From Nonomuraea harbinensis (lineage in GTDB: Bacteria > Actinomycetota > Actinomycetes > Streptosporangiales > Streptosporangiaceae), in contig NZ_JAHKRN010000008.1 of the NCBI RefSeq assembly GCF_019396385.1, positions 124,001 to 188,000 on the forward strand: 64,000 bases of DNA. The letters run 5' to 3'. Shown piece after piece: positions 50,378 to 59,537 of the stretch. The position numbers were made by a program, and so were the translations under genes. Each line of letters begins with the position of its first letter. Positions within the stretch are counted from its first letter, which is position 1. The notes beneath the pieces were generated by a model. The model saw nothing but the letters and a program-made list of their open reading frames with translations, did no database searches and was not told where the DNA came from.

Positions 50378-51948
50378 AGCGGCATGATCACGGCGGACGG
50401 GTGATCGGGGGAGTGGAAGACCTCGACGTCGCTCGGCACCATCGGCCCGCCGGAATGGGTGAGCGGATCGCCGGTGCCGGGGTTGCGGGCGATCGTCGGA
50501 TAGGCGCCCGCGGCGACGTGCACGCGGACGCGGTGGCCCCGCCTGAACCGGTGGCCGATCGGCCACAGCTCCACCCGTACCCTGCGCACGTCCCCCAGCG
50601 TATCGGCGTCCAGCGGGCCCAGGCGGCGCACGCCCTCGCACACGTTCATCGACCGCCCGTCCGGGTGCACGTCGCACACGCGGACGACCACGTCCGCGTA
50701 CGGGGTGCTGGAGCGGACGTACAGTTCCGCGCTGACCGGGCCGATCATCTCCAGGTCGGACTCCAGCGGGGGCGAGCTGTAGACGAGCACGTCGCGCCGG
50801 GCCTCCAGGCGGCGCTGGTCGCGCGGCCGGGAGTCGGCCAGCAGCACCGGGCCGCCGATCACCGGCGTCGGATGGTCCGGGTGGTAGCGGAACCGGTCCG
50901 GCTCCGACTCCAGCGGGCCGTCCGTGCCCAGCCCGAAGCCGTGCTGCAGGTGCCAGCGCCGCCGCCGCAGGCCGGGCACCGGCCAGTCCGGGTACTCGCG
51001 CCACTCCTCGGCCCCCGTCACGTACAGCCGCACCGGCTGGTCGCGCAGCCCGGAGACGTCGCCCAGCAGGTGGGCGCGGAACCAGGCGAGCGACTCGGCC
51101 ATCGACGGGCCGAGGTGGCGGGCGTCGATGTGGTACCAGGGGCCGATCGTCAGGTACGGCCGCCGGCCCGCCGCCCGCAACGCCGCGTAGTCCTTGAGCT
51201 GCCACGGCAGGAACACGTCGTACCAGCCGCCGAGCATGGTGACCGCCGCGTCCACCTCGCCGACCTTGGGGGAGTGGTCGCGCCGGGTCCAGTACGGCGC
51301 CGGGTCGGCGTGGTGCGCCAGCAGGTCGCGGTAGAAGCGGAGCGGCCGGCCCGCCGACGCCAGGTCCAGCTCGCCCACCGGCCGCCCCGACAGCACGGCC
51401 CGCCGCGTCACCCGCGGCGCGGTCAGCCCGGCCGCGCCGCCGAAGCGGCGGCCCATGTGCTCGGTGAGCGTGGTCCAGCTCAGCGCCGACTCCAGCGCGA
51501 ACGCGCCGCCCACGTACGCGGCGTCCCTGAACTGGGAGGCGGTGATCTGGGTGGCCATCGCCTTCAGGTCAGGGCCCGCGTACGGGGCCACGGCCCACTG
51601 GGTGAAACCCAGGTAGGAGGGGCCGAACATGGCGAACGAGCCCCCGTACCAGGGCTGTTCGCGCATCCACGCGATCGTCGCCAGGCCGTCGTCGTGCTCG
51701 TGGCCGAGCGGGTCGAGATCGCCGCCGGAGCCGAAGCCGCCCCGGCAGCTCTGCATCACCACCTGGAAGCCGTGCCAGGCGAACCCGCGCCCGTACAGCA
51801 GCCCGAACAGGCCGCGGCGGCCGTACGGGGAGCGGATGAGGACGACCGGCGCCCGCTCCGCCCCGGCGGGGACGTAGCGGTCGGCCAGCAGGGTGACGCC
51901 GTCGGGCATCCGCACGGGGATGTCACGGTGGACACGTACGCGTCGCAT
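50359..51948 (-). CDS. CocE/NonD-family alpha/beta hydrolase (X-Pro dipeptidyl-peptidase fold)
   Basis: 529 residues. Alpha/beta hydrolase with DGVTLLADRYVP at the start, the nucleophile Ser in FGPSYLGFTQW (about 110), and the C-terminal jelly-roll domain typical of CocE and X-Pro dipeptidyl-peptidases (VSAELYVRSSTPYADVVVRVCDVHPDG in parts, GHRVRVHVAAGAYP). The catalytic His probably is in WYHIDARH (about 275). Members cleave esters or N-terminal dipeptides; the substrate is unknown. No signal peptide. GGTAGG is close before ATG 51948. Confidence 0.85.
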   Translation of the reverse strand: MRRVRVHRDIPVRMPDGVTLLADRYVPAGAERAPVVLIRSPYGRRGLFGLLYGRGFAWHGFQVVMQSCRGGFGSGGDLDPLGHEHDDGLATIAWMREQPWYGGSFAMFGPSYLGFTQWAVAPYAGPDLKAMATQITASQFRDAAYVGGAFALESALSWTTLTEHMGRRFGGAAGLTAPRVTRRAVLSGRPVGELDLASAGRPLRFYRDLLAHHADPAPYWTRRDHSPKVGEVDAAVTMLGGWYDVFLPWQLKDYAALRAAGRRPYLTIGPWYHIDARHLGPSMAESLAWFRAHLLGDVSGLRDQPVRLYVTGAEEWREYPDWPVPGLRRRRWHLQHGFGLGTDGPLESEPDRFRYHPDHPTPVIGGPVLLADSRPRDQRRLEARRDVLVYSSPPLESDLEMIGPVSAELYVRSSTPYADVVVRVCDVHPDGRSMNVCEGVRRLGPLDADTLGDVRRVRVELWPIGHRFRRGHRVRVHVAAGAYPTIARNPGTGDPLTHSGGPMVPSDVEVFHSPDHPSAVIMPLCAPPG

Positions 51949-52060
51949 TACCTACCAGTAACATACGTGGCCGCGCAGGCGGTAGCCCGGAGCCCGGCCG
52001 ATCCGGCCGGACGCACCGGCGTGCGCGGGAGCGACGGGGGGCGCCGCCCCCGCGCGGCCG

Positions 52061-55000
52061 TTACGGCGCGGTCTTGTCCGGCCGCTCCGAGACGCGGATC
52101 GCGTTGACGATCGTCGCCCCGTCCCGGGTCGCGAACCTGACGTTGAGCTGGCCGTCGGTGACCCGCACCGTGTACTGCCTGCTCACCGCCGTGTACGTGC
52201 CCGCCTCCAGGGCCAGGTCCAGGGCCGGGATGGCGAGCTGGCCCTCGACCAGCACGTCGAACACCCGCCGCCCCATGGCCATGTTGCGGATCTCGGCGAA
52301 GTCCAGCTCGACCGTGTAGACGCCGTTGGGCACGGCGTCGAAGCGGTACTCCAGCATCCGCTCGCGGGCGGTCCTGAACAGCGCCTGGTCCTCGGTGCCC
52401 TTGATCGTCTTGTTCGTGCTGCGGGTGGCGGAGGAGGTGGCGACATAGCCGTGCGAGCCCGCGCTGTAGCGCCGGTCCGGCGTCCAGGCGTCACCGGCGG
52501 CGTCCGTGGACCCCCGGGTGGCACCCACGTCCACCGCCACCTGGTGCCTCGGCACCACGACGGTCACCGTGATCTCGATCACCGGCTGCCGTCCGCTGGC
52601 CGACCTGACCAGGAGCTTCCCGGCCCGGGTCGAGCCCGGCTGCACGCCGTCGCTCGACACCGTCACCCTGAGCGTCGCCTTCTGGCCCGTGGCCAGGGTG
52701 CCCGAGGCCGGGGTGACGCCGAGCCAGCCGCCCGCCGGATCCGTGGTGATCGTGTACGGGGTCGGCGAGCCGAGGTTCGTCAGCTCCATCGTCCGCGTCC
52801 TGCTCTGGCCCTGCGGCATCACCACGGTCAGCTCGGCGGCCGAGGCGGCCACCCGCCCGGTCACCAGCGCCGTGTCGATCCGCTGCACCGTGGCCGGGGC
52901 CACCGTCACGGCCCGGGTGAACGTGCCGTAGTGCTCCTTGGACACCTCCACGTCGTAGTCGCCGGCCAGCACCTGGCCGTAGAAGGAGCCGTCGGCGCCG
53001 GTGGTGAACGTCGCCACGTCGCCGATCCGCACCGTCGCGCCGGGCAGCGGGTCGCCGTCGTTGGCGTCGGACACCACGCCCGTCACCAGGCCGTGCCTGC
53101 TCGCCGTGATGGTCACGCTCTGGCCGGCGGCCAGGGCGGGCTCCTCGTACAGGTAGAGCAGCGCGTCGTCGCCGGCGGCGTTCTCCACGCCGACGGTGCC
53201 GAACGCGCCCCGCTCCCGATCGGTCTCCATGTCCTTGTAGCGGAAGCCGATCGAGCCGTCCTCGCCCAGCAGGGCCGCGAACGACACGCGCAGGTTCTGG
53301 TCGGCGTAGAACTTCACGTTGCGCCACTCCACCACGAACCGCCTGTGCGGAGCCGTCCCGACCACGCCCGTGTACACGCCGCTCTCCGCGTCCACGATGA
53401 AGTCGTCCCAGAGCGGGTAGACGGCGTTGTTCGGGGTGCCCGTGCTCGGCAGGCGGCTGTTGCTCGGCGTGGTCAGCCGGGCCTCGGCGAAGGTGAGGAA
53501 CCCGTTGGTGACGACCCAGGCCCGGCTCTGGCCGGTGCCGTAGAACGGGACGGGGAACGGCAGCGTCACCTGGACCGCCTCGTCGTCGCCGGTCAGCGCC
53601 AGCTTCTCGGTGCCCGCGACGTACGGCTCGGCGCCCGCGCGGCAGGTGTAGCCGAAGTTGTCACCCCGCAGCGGCAGCTCGACGTCCCTGGTCACGTCGC
53701 CGTCGACCGTCACGGACACGGTGGTGCCCGCGGAGCAGCGCGACACCGGGGTGACGACCAGTTCGTACTCGCCGCGCGGCAGCGTCAGCTCGTACCGGCC
53801 GGAGGCGTCGGTCACCGCGCTGAGCGGCGTGCCCGAGGCCGTCACCCGGGCGTCCGGCTCCGGCGCGCCCGCGGTGGTGACCGTGCCGGACACCGTGCCC
53901 GCCGCGACCGCGGTCATGGTCAGGTCCACGGTGGTGGTCTGGTCGCCGGTGACGGTCGCGGTCGCGGTGCCGCTCTCGTAACCGAACTTCGCCGCCGTCA
54001 CCTGGTACTCGCCGGGCAGCAGGCGGACGAACGAGAACGCGCCGTCGTCGCCCGTCACCAGCGTGCGGTCGGTCGGGCCATCGATCGTGACCGTCACGCC
54101 GGCCACCGGCTGCCCGCCCGCGGTGACCGCGCCGGTCAGCCCGCCGAGGCTGTCCTGAGGCGTGGCCCGCACCGCGGCGTAGGCGTCGAGCCGGCCCTCG
54201 CCCCACACGTTGTTGTCGGCGGCCGTGCCGCCGCAGCTGGTGTCGGCGACGTCCACGGCCGTGCTGTCGAGCAGCGGCCGGGTGGCGGCGATGTCGCCGT
54301 GCAGCCCCGGCGAGGCCGACCACATGAGCGCGACCGTGGCCGCCACGTGCGGCGAGGCCATCGAGGTGCCGGTGCCGGCCGCGTAGCCGCCCGGCACGGA
54401 GGAGCGCACGCTCACGGCCGGGGCGGCGATGTTCGGCTTGATCTCGCCGTTCTCGCCCGCGCCCTTGCTGGAGTTCACGTACAGCGCGTTGTTCACGTCG
54501 AACCCGCCGGCGCTGTAGCTGATCTCGTACTGGCCGGGCGAGCCGCTGCTCTGGCAGGACGGGCCCTCGTTGCCGTTGGAGAACGCCGGGAAGATGCCCG
54601 CCGCGATCCACGCCTCGACCGTCTCCTTGTACCAGGGGTCGAAGCCGTCGCCGCCCCAGGAGTTGTTGACGATGTCGGGGGCCAGGTCGGGGCGCGGGTT
54701 CTCGCCGTTCGCGTCGGTCGGCGCCAGCACCCACTGGCCGGAGGCCAGCAGCGAGGCGTCGGTGCAGGTGTTGACCTCACAGCCCTTGGCCGCGATCCAG
54801 CGCGCGCCCGGGGCCATGCCGATGCCGTTCGCGCCGACCATGGTGCCCATCGTGTGGGTGCCGTGGCCGTTGTTGTCGCACGGCACCGCCGTCGGGCAGA
54901 CCCCCGCGGGGTCGAACCAGTTGTAGTCGTGGGTGACCGTGCCGTCCGGGTTCCTGCCCCGGTACGCGTCCCGCAGGTCGGGGTGGTCGAACTGGACGCC

Positions 55001-55561
55001 GGTGTCGATGTTGGCCACCACGATGCCCTCGCCGCGGTTGCCCAGCTCCTCCCACACGCGCGGGGCGTTGACCCGGTCGATGTTCCACTCGACCGCGTTC
55101 ACCCGCGCCTCGGCCTTGGCCGGCTCCGGCTTGGGCAGCGTCAGCGTGCGGACCGGCTCGATCCGCTCCACCTCGGGCAGCCCGGCGATCTCCGCCGCGA
55201 GCTTCGACCCGGCCGTCACCTTGACGGCGTTGACGATCCAGAACGGGGTGTACTCGGCGCGGTGCTGGTCCAGCAGCTTGCGCAGACCGGCCTGCGAGGC
55301 GTCGGCCTTCTCGGTCTTGGCCTCGTAGACCCGCTCGGCCTTGTCCTGCTTGCCGGTGGCCCGGCGGGCGCCGCTCAGGTCGGCGTCGTCCTTCATCCGC
55401 ACCCAGAAGGTGGCCTTGTCCTCGCTGTCCAGCTGAGCCTGGACCGACTTGTTGATTTTGTCCGGAGGGGGCGCCGCTTGGGCCACTCCGTTCGGGACGA
55501 TCATGGCTAATGCGGCGACGGCTCCTGTCAGGAGCGCGCGCCAGCGGGGGGTGTTGGGCAC
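52061..55561 (-). CDS. large secreted S8 (subtilisin-like) serine protease
   Basis: 1166 residues. Signal peptide MPNTPRWRALLTGAVAALA to AQA (about 1-29), I9-type propeptide (about 35-135), then the S8 domain with catalytic Asp in NIDTGVQFDH (about 185), His in NNGHGTHTMG (about 232) and Ser in GTSMASPHVAA (about 399). Downstream are two carboxypeptidase-regulatory/CNA-B-like beta domains (PVAGVTVTIDGP; PEPDARVTASG), a GEVAYG-less beta module, a third such domain (GDPLPGATVRIGD), and a C-terminal malectin-like domain (YRFDAVPNGVYTVELDFAE in parts). No sortase motif, so it is released. GTG 55561 has AAGGAGAG upstream. Confidence 0.9.
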   Translation of the reverse strand: MPNTPRWRALLTGAVAALAMIVPNGVAQAAPPPDKINKSVQAQLDSEDKATFWVRMKDDADLSGARRATGKQDKAERVYEAKTEKADASQAGLRKLLDQHRAEYTPFWIVNAVKVTAGSKLAAEIAGLPEVERIEPVRTLTLPKPEPAKAEARVNAVEWNIDRVNAPRVWEELGNRGEGIVVANIDTGVQFDHPDLRDAYRGRNPDGTVTHDYNWFDPAGVCPTAVPCDNNGHGTHTMGTMVGANGIGMAPGARWIAAKGCEVNTCTDASLLASGQWVLAPTDANGENPRPDLAPDIVNNSWGGDGFDPWYKETVEAWIAAGIFPAFSNGNEGPSCQSSGSPGQYEISYSAGGFDVNNALYVNSSKGAGENGEIKPNIAAPAVSVRSSVPGGYAAGTGTSMASPHVAATVALMWSASPGLHGDIAATRPLLDSTAVDVADTSCGGTAADNNVWGEGRLDAYAAVRATPQDSLGGLTGAVTAGGQPVAGVTVTIDGPTDRTLVTGDDGAFSFVRLLPGEYQVTAAKFGYESGTATATVTGDQTTTVDLTMTAVAAGTVSGTVTTAGAPEPDARVTASGTPLSAVTDASGRYELTLPRGEYELVVTPVSRCSAGTTVSVTVDGDVTRDVELPLRGDNFGYTCRAGAEPYVAGTEKLALTGDDEAVQVTLPFPVPFYGTGQSRAWVVTNGFLTFAEARLTTPSNSRLPSTGTPNNAVYPLWDDFIVDAESGVYTGVVGTAPHRRFVVEWRNVKFYADQNLRVSFAALLGEDGSIGFRYKDMETDRERGAFGTVGVENAAGDDALLYLYEEPALAAGQSVTITASRHGLVTGVVSDANDGDPLPGATVRIGDVATFTTGADGSFYGQVLAGDYDVEVSKEHYGTFTRAVTVAPATVQRIDTALVTGRVAASAAELTVVMPQGQSRTRTMELTNLGSPTPYTITTDPAGGWLGVTPASGTLATGQKATLRVTVSSDGVQPGSTRAGKLLVRSASGRQPVIEITVTVVVPRHQVAVDVGATRGSTDAAGDAWTPDRRYSAGSHGYVATSSATRSTNKTIKGTEDQALFRTARERMLEYRFDAVPNGVYTVELDFAEIRNMAMGRRVFDVLVEGQLAIPALDLALEAGTYTAVSRQYTVRVTDGQLNVRFATRDGATIVNAIRVSERPDKTAP

Positions 55562-55688
55562 CGGCTCTCCTTCACACCAGCGGGAAAGAGCTGATCTTTA
55601 CGGCTCTGTGGAGAAGAGTGAAGAGATCTTGTCGGGATTGCAAGAGAAAATCCTGACAATGCGCCGTATGTAACAAAATGTAATGTGG

Positions 55689-57128
55689 TCAGTCGAACTG
55701 CTGCCACCGATGCCAGGTCGCCGTCCACGGCTGCCGCAGCCCTTGACACAGGAACACCGGCATGTCCTGCTCCTCGTTGTCCAGCCCCAGGCCGTTGTCG
55801 ACCCTGGCACGCACCTCACAGGAGGAGTACTGCAGGTCGCGCCGCATCCTGCCGACGTTCACGATGATCGCCGGGTCCCCGTCGTCCGGCGGCGGCCCGT
55901 ACTCCCAGAGCTGGTTGTGGCCGGAGTAGACCCGCGTCAGGCCGCCCTGCACGAGCGAGCCGTGCTCGCCGTAGTTGCCCGTGACCACGACGGCGCGCCG
56001 GCGCTCCTCCGGCGGCAGCGAGTCAAGGACCCCGGTGACGGCCGCGTTGAACGCCGGCCAGCCGATCGACTCGCGCGCCACCTCGTTGATCAGGGGCACC
56101 GGCGTGCTCGCCAGCATGGTCAGCGGCACCAGCGGCAGTGTGATCACCGCGTTGCCGAGCCCGTTGACCGCCAGCGACAGGCCCGCCGACTTGATCTTCT
56201 CCCGCCCCGCCGACTCCGCCGTCACGCAGCCCGCGGCGAACAGCAGCAGGACCAGCCCCGCCGTGTAGTCGAACCGGCCGCCGCTGATCACCGTCACCAC
56301 CGCGGCCGCCGGATAGGCCACGGCCAGCGCTCGCACCCGCCGGTCACGCCACAGCCGCACGAACCCGAAGCCGGCGATCACCGCCACCACCGGCCCGAAC
56401 AGCAGCAGCTGCATCGGCGTGAACAGCAGCCGCATCGTGTCGCCGTCGCCCTCGCTCAGCCCCGCCGCCATCTTCAGCTGCGGCCAGTCGTGGGTGAGCT
56501 GGTAGACGAAGTTCGGCAGCGCCAGCACGGCCGCGACCAGCGCCCCCGCCCACAGCCACTTGCTCGCCAGCAGCCGCCGCGGCCCCGCGGCCGGCAGCCC
56601 GACGGCGAGCCCCAGCACCAGCATCACGATCAGAAGCTTGTTGTACGTGGCGGCGCCGATCACCGCGCCGGCCGCGAGCCACCAGCGTTCGTCGCGCAGC
56701 AGCGCCTTCAGCATGAACAGGATGGCCGCCGCCCAGATCGGCAGGTCGAAGCTCGCGGTGAGCAGCGTGTGCCCGGCGATCAGCGTGTAGGCGCCCGTCG
56801 CGGTGCCGGCCGCGGTCAGGGTCTGCGCCGCGCCGCCCCCGCCCAGCTCGCGGGCGATCAGCGCCGTCAGCACCACCAGCAGCGCCGCCGCCAGCGCGGG
56901 CAGCACCCGCAGCGCGGTCGGGGAGTCGCCGAACAGCGCCATGGACAGCCTGGCGGCCATCGGCGTGAACGGCGGCTGGTCCACGTACCCCCAGTCCGGA
57001 TAGTCCGCGAGTGCCCGGAAGTACAGTTCGTCGCGGTGGTAGCCGTAGCGGGGGCTCAGTGCCAGCAGCAGCGTCACGAGGACCGCGGAGACGGCGGTGA
57101 CCGGCCGCCACGCGAGGGGGCTGTCCAT
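55689..57128 (-). CDS. GT39/ArnT-like polytopic membrane glycosyltransferase
   Basis: 479 residues, about ten membrane helices. GYHRDELYFRALADYPDWGYVDQPPFTP (in parts, 29-56) is the first loop of the PMT/ArnT family with the acidic pair DE needed for catalysis. Such enzymes transfer sugar from a polyprenyl-phosphate to a protein or lipid on the outer face. The C-terminal soluble part (about 385-479) is short and has CEVRARVDNGLGLDNEEQ in parts. Acceptor unknown. TAGGTT eight bases before ATG 57128 may give a leaderless transcript. Confidence 0.82.
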   Translation of the reverse strand: MDSPLAWRPVTAVSAVLVTLLLALSPRYGYHRDELYFRALADYPDWGYVDQPPFTPMAARLSMALFGDSPTALRVLPALAAALLVVLTALIARELGGGGAAQTLTAAGTATGAYTLIAGHTLLTASFDLPIWAAAILFMLKALLRDERWWLAAGAVIGAATYNKLLIVMLVLGLAVGLPAAGPRRLLASKWLWAGALVAAVLALPNFVYQLTHDWPQLKMAAGLSEGDGDTMRLLFTPMQLLLFGPVVAVIAGFGFVRLWRDRRVRALAVAYPAAAVVTVISGGRFDYTAGLVLLLFAAGCVTAESAGREKIKSAGLSLAVNGLGNAVITLPLVPLTMLASTPVPLINEVARESIGWPAFNAAVTGVLDSLPPEERRRAVVVTGNYGEHGSLVQGGLTRVYSGHNQLWEYGPPPDDGDPAIIVNVGRMRRDLQYSSCEVRARVDNGLGLDNEEQDMPVFLCQGLRQPWTATWHRWQQFD

Positions 57129-57178
57129 GACGATCCAACCTATGCGCCGTAGATCCTTCGTGCCACCTGCGCGTCGCG

Positions 57179-57208
57179 TTGCGCGATCTTGACAGCCCGG
57201 AGTAGCCT
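57179..57208 (+). promoter_or_regulatory. promoter of the trp leader
   Basis: TTGCGC at 57179-57184 and TAGCCT at 57203-57208, spacer 18. Six bases after the -10 box is the ATG of the leader peptide (57215), so the transcript is probably leaderless. A nearby TTGACA (57189-57194) is too close to the -10 box to be its partner. Confidence 0.55.
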
Positions 57209-57214
57209 TGCCTC

Positions 57215-57256
57215 ATGCGAACTCACGCCGAGCTTCAGTGGTGGCGCCGCTCCTAG
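57215..57256 (+). CDS. trpL: trp leader peptide with tandem Trp codons
   Basis: Thirteen codons, MRTHAELQWWRRS then TAG, with two adjacent TGG codons at 57239-57244. It sits between a promoter and an attenuator upstream of the anthranilate synthase gene. When charged tRNA-Trp is scarce the ribosome stalls on these codons. The ATG is at the probable first base of the transcript, without Shine-Dalgarno. Confidence 0.85.
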   Translation: MRTHAELQWWRRS

Positions 57257-57312
57257 GCGGCGCGAAGATTTCGCATACCCTCTGGCAGGCCGCCCCGGTT
57301 CGGCGGCCTTTG
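57244..57312 (+). promoter_or_regulatory. trp attenuator
   Basis: Segment 1 (57244-57250, GCGCCGC) pairs with segment 2 (57257-57263, GCGGCGC). Segment 3 (57288-57294, GGCCGCC) pairs with segment 4 (57302-57308, GGCGGCC), followed by TTTGT: the terminator. Segment 2 (57256-57261, GGCGGC) can instead pair with segment 3 (57289-57294, GCCGCC). A ribosome held at the Trp codons covers segment 1 and so favours the antiterminator. Confidence 0.8.
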
Positions 57313-57360
57313 TCGTGTTCGCCCCGGGGCTCGTTGATCGAAGTGCGCGAAGGGGCAGCA

Positions 57361-59487
57361 GTGGAGACGAGCGGATATACCACCGCCAAGGGCATCGACG
57401 TCGAGCTCGAGGTGCGCGAGGTGTCCGAGGACGCGCTCGAAGAGATCGTGACGGCTCTGGGAGAGCGGCGCGGCGGCGCGTTCTCCTCGGGCATGGACTA
57501 CCCCGGCCGTTACAGCCGATGGGCCTTCGGCTACGTCGACCCCTGCGTGGAACTGGTCGCCAAGGGCCGCACCATCTCGGCCAGGGCGCTCAACGAGCGC
57601 GGCCGGGTCGTGCTGCCCGCCGTCGCCTCCTGCCTGCTCGCCGCGGGCAAGCCGGTCGGCGAGCCCACCGCCGACTTCGTGCAGGTGCACGTCCCGGAGT
57701 CGGAGGACCTGCTGCCCGAGGAGATGCGCAGCCGCCGGCCCACCGTCTTCACCGCCATCCGCGAGGTCATCGCGACCTTCAAGGGCGCCGACCCGCACCT
57801 CGGGCTCTACGGCGCGTTCGGCTACGACCTCGCCTTCCAGTTCGAGCCGATCAAGCACCGGCTCGACCGCCCCGCCGACCAGCGCGACCTCGTCCTCCAC
57901 CTGCCCGACCGGCTCGTGGTCATCGACCGCCAGCGCGAGACCTGCTTCGAGCGCCGCTACGAGTTCACCGTCGACGGCCGGAGCACCCGCGGCCTGGAGC
58001 GCACCGGCGAGGCCCGCCCGCAGGTCGCCCCCGCCGAGGTGCCGCCCAACCCGCCCAGGGGCCAGTACTCAGAGGTCGTGGCCGCGGCCAAGGAGCGGTT
58101 CAAGCGCGGCGACCTGTTCGAGGTGGTGCCCGGCCAGGTCTTCCACGCCACCTGCGCCGACCCGTCCGGCTTCTACCGCGGGCTGCGCAAGAGCAACCCC
58201 GCCCCGTACGAGTTCATCATCAGCCTCGGCGAGGGCGAGCACCTCGTCGGCGCCTCGCCCGAGATGTACGTGCGCGTCAGCGGCGACCGGGTCGAGACCT
58301 GCCCGATCTCCGGCACCATCGCCCGCGGCGCCGACCCGGTCGGCGACGCCGAGGCCATCCGCACCCTCCTGACCAGCGTCAAGGAGGAGTCGGAGCTGAC
58401 CATGTGCACCGACGTCGACCGCAACGACAAGTCGCGCATCTGCGTCCCCGGCACCGTCAAGGTCATCGGCCGCCGTCAGATCGAGCTCTACTCGCGGCTC
58501 ATCCACACCGTCGACCACATCGAGGGCCGGCTGCGCCCCGAGTTCGACGCGCTGGACGCCTTCCTCACCCACATGTGGGCCGTCACCGTCACCGGCGCGC
58601 CCAAGACCTGGGCCATGCAGTTCATCGAGGACCACGAGGCCACCACCCGCCGCTGGTACGGCGGCGCCATCGGGTTCATCGGCTTCGACGGCTCCATGAA
58701 CACCGGCCTCACCCTGCGCACCGCCCAGATCAAGGACGGCCTGGCCACCGTGCGGGCCGGCGCCACCCTGCTGTTCGACTCCGACCCCGAGGCCGAGGAG
58801 CGCGAGACCGAGCTGAAGGCCAGCGCCCTGCTCGGCGCGCTCGCCGCGGTCGGCGCGCCCGACACCGTGGCCGAGACCCCGGCCAGGGAGCAGCCGGGGC
58901 TGGGCATGAAGGTGCTCCTCGTCGACTACGAGGACTCCTTCGTCAACACGCTCGCCGACTACTTCCGCCAGGAGGGCGCCGACGTGGTGACGCTGCGCCA
59001 CGGCTTCCCGACGGAGATGCTCGACGAGATCGGCCCCGACCTGGTGGTGCTCTCGCCCGGCCCCGGCTGGCCCGCCGACTTCGGCACGGCCGCGCTCATC
59101 GACCAGATCTACGCCCGCGACCTGCCGGTGTTCGGCGTCTGCCTGGGCCTGCAGGCGATGGTCGAGCACGCCGGCGGCACGCTCGAACTGCTCGACTACC
59201 CCGAGCACGGCAAGCGCGGGCAGGTCTCCCGGCTCGGCGCCGGCGTGCTGCTCGACGGGCTGCCCGAGGAGTTCACCGCCGCCCGCTACCACTCGCTGCA
59301 CGCCAAGCGGCCCGGCGTCGTCGGCTTCACCCCGACCGCGGTCACCCCCGACGGCAACGTCATGGCGATCGAGGACCCCGACCGGCGCCGCTTCGGCGTG
59401 CAGTTCCACCCGGAGTCGATCCTCACCGCCGAGGACGGCGCCGGGGCCAAGGTGATCAGGAACGTGCTGCGCCTGTGCCGCCGGTGA
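57361..59487 (+). CDS. trpE: fused anthranilate synthase TrpE-TrpG
   Basis: 708 residues joining both subunits, as in rhizobial TrpE(G). Component I (1-510): SSGMDYPGRYSRWAFGY near the N-terminus, KRGDLFEVVPGQVF, CPISGTIARG, and VTGAPKTWAMQ near 410. Component II, a class I glutamine amidotransferase (517-705): VDYEDSFVNTLADYF, LSPGPGWP, nucleophile Cys in GVCLGLQAM (about 593) and FHPESIL. It makes anthranilate from chorismate and glutamine. GTG 57361 has GAAGGGG upstream; the longer open frame runs through the attenuator. Expression is controlled by the Trp-codon leader. The other trp genes are not in the window. Confidence 0.92.
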   Translation: METSGYTTAKGIDVELEVREVSEDALEEIVTALGERRGGAFSSGMDYPGRYSRWAFGYVDPCVELVAKGRTISARALNERGRVVLPAVASCLLAAGKPVGEPTADFVQVHVPESEDLLPEEMRSRRPTVFTAIREVIATFKGADPHLGLYGAFGYDLAFQFEPIKHRLDRPADQRDLVLHLPDRLVVIDRQRETCFERRYEFTVDGRSTRGLERTGEARPQVAPAEVPPNPPRGQYSEVVAAAKERFKRGDLFEVVPGQVFHATCADPSGFYRGLRKSNPAPYEFIISLGEGEHLVGASPEMYVRVSGDRVETCPISGTIARGADPVGDAEAIRTLLTSVKEESELTMCTDVDRNDKSRICVPGTVKVIGRRQIELYSRLIHTVDHIEGRLRPEFDALDAFLTHMWAVTVTGAPKTWAMQFIEDHEATTRRWYGGAIGFIGFDGSMNTGLTLRTAQIKDGLATVRAGATLLFDSDPEAEERETELKASALLGALAAVGAPDTVAETPAREQPGLGMKVLLVDYEDSFVNTLADYFRQEGADVVTLRHGFPTEMLDEIGPDLVVLSPGPGWPADFGTAALIDQIYARDLPVFGVCLGLQAMVEHAGGTLELLDYPEHGKRGQVSRLGAGVLLDGLPEEFTAARYHSLHAKRPGVVGFTPTAVTPDGNVMAIEDPDRRRFGVQFHPESILTAEDGAGAKVIRNVLRLCRR

Positions 59488-59524
59488 GTGGGTAAAACGT
59501 CCGCGGGCGCGTGCGGGGACCGCC

Positions 59525-59530
59525 TAGAGT
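59525..59530 (+). promoter_or_regulatory. -10 box TAGAGT of a leaderless amidohydrolase transcript
   Basis: TAGAGT then exactly seven bases to ATG 59538; no Shine-Dalgarno sequence. Same geometry as the other leaderless starts. Confidence 0.45.
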
Positions 59531-59537
59531 CTCCCGC

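Noticed and set aside
52451..55510. 1019-codon open frame on the plus strand opposite the S8 protease gene
   Set aside because: Composition is Arg/Gly/Ala/Val/His-rich as expected from the complementary strand of a GC-rich gene; no domain, and the protease frame has all catalytic motifs.
57189..57194. TTGACA as -35 box of the trp promoter
   Set aside because: Only eight bases separate it from the TAGCCT -10 box; no other -10 box sits at 16-19 bases.
57208..57360. Upstream extension of the TrpE-TrpG frame
   Set aside because: It crosses the leader peptide, attenuator and terminator; GTG 57361 has a good Shine-Dalgarno and gives the family N-terminus.
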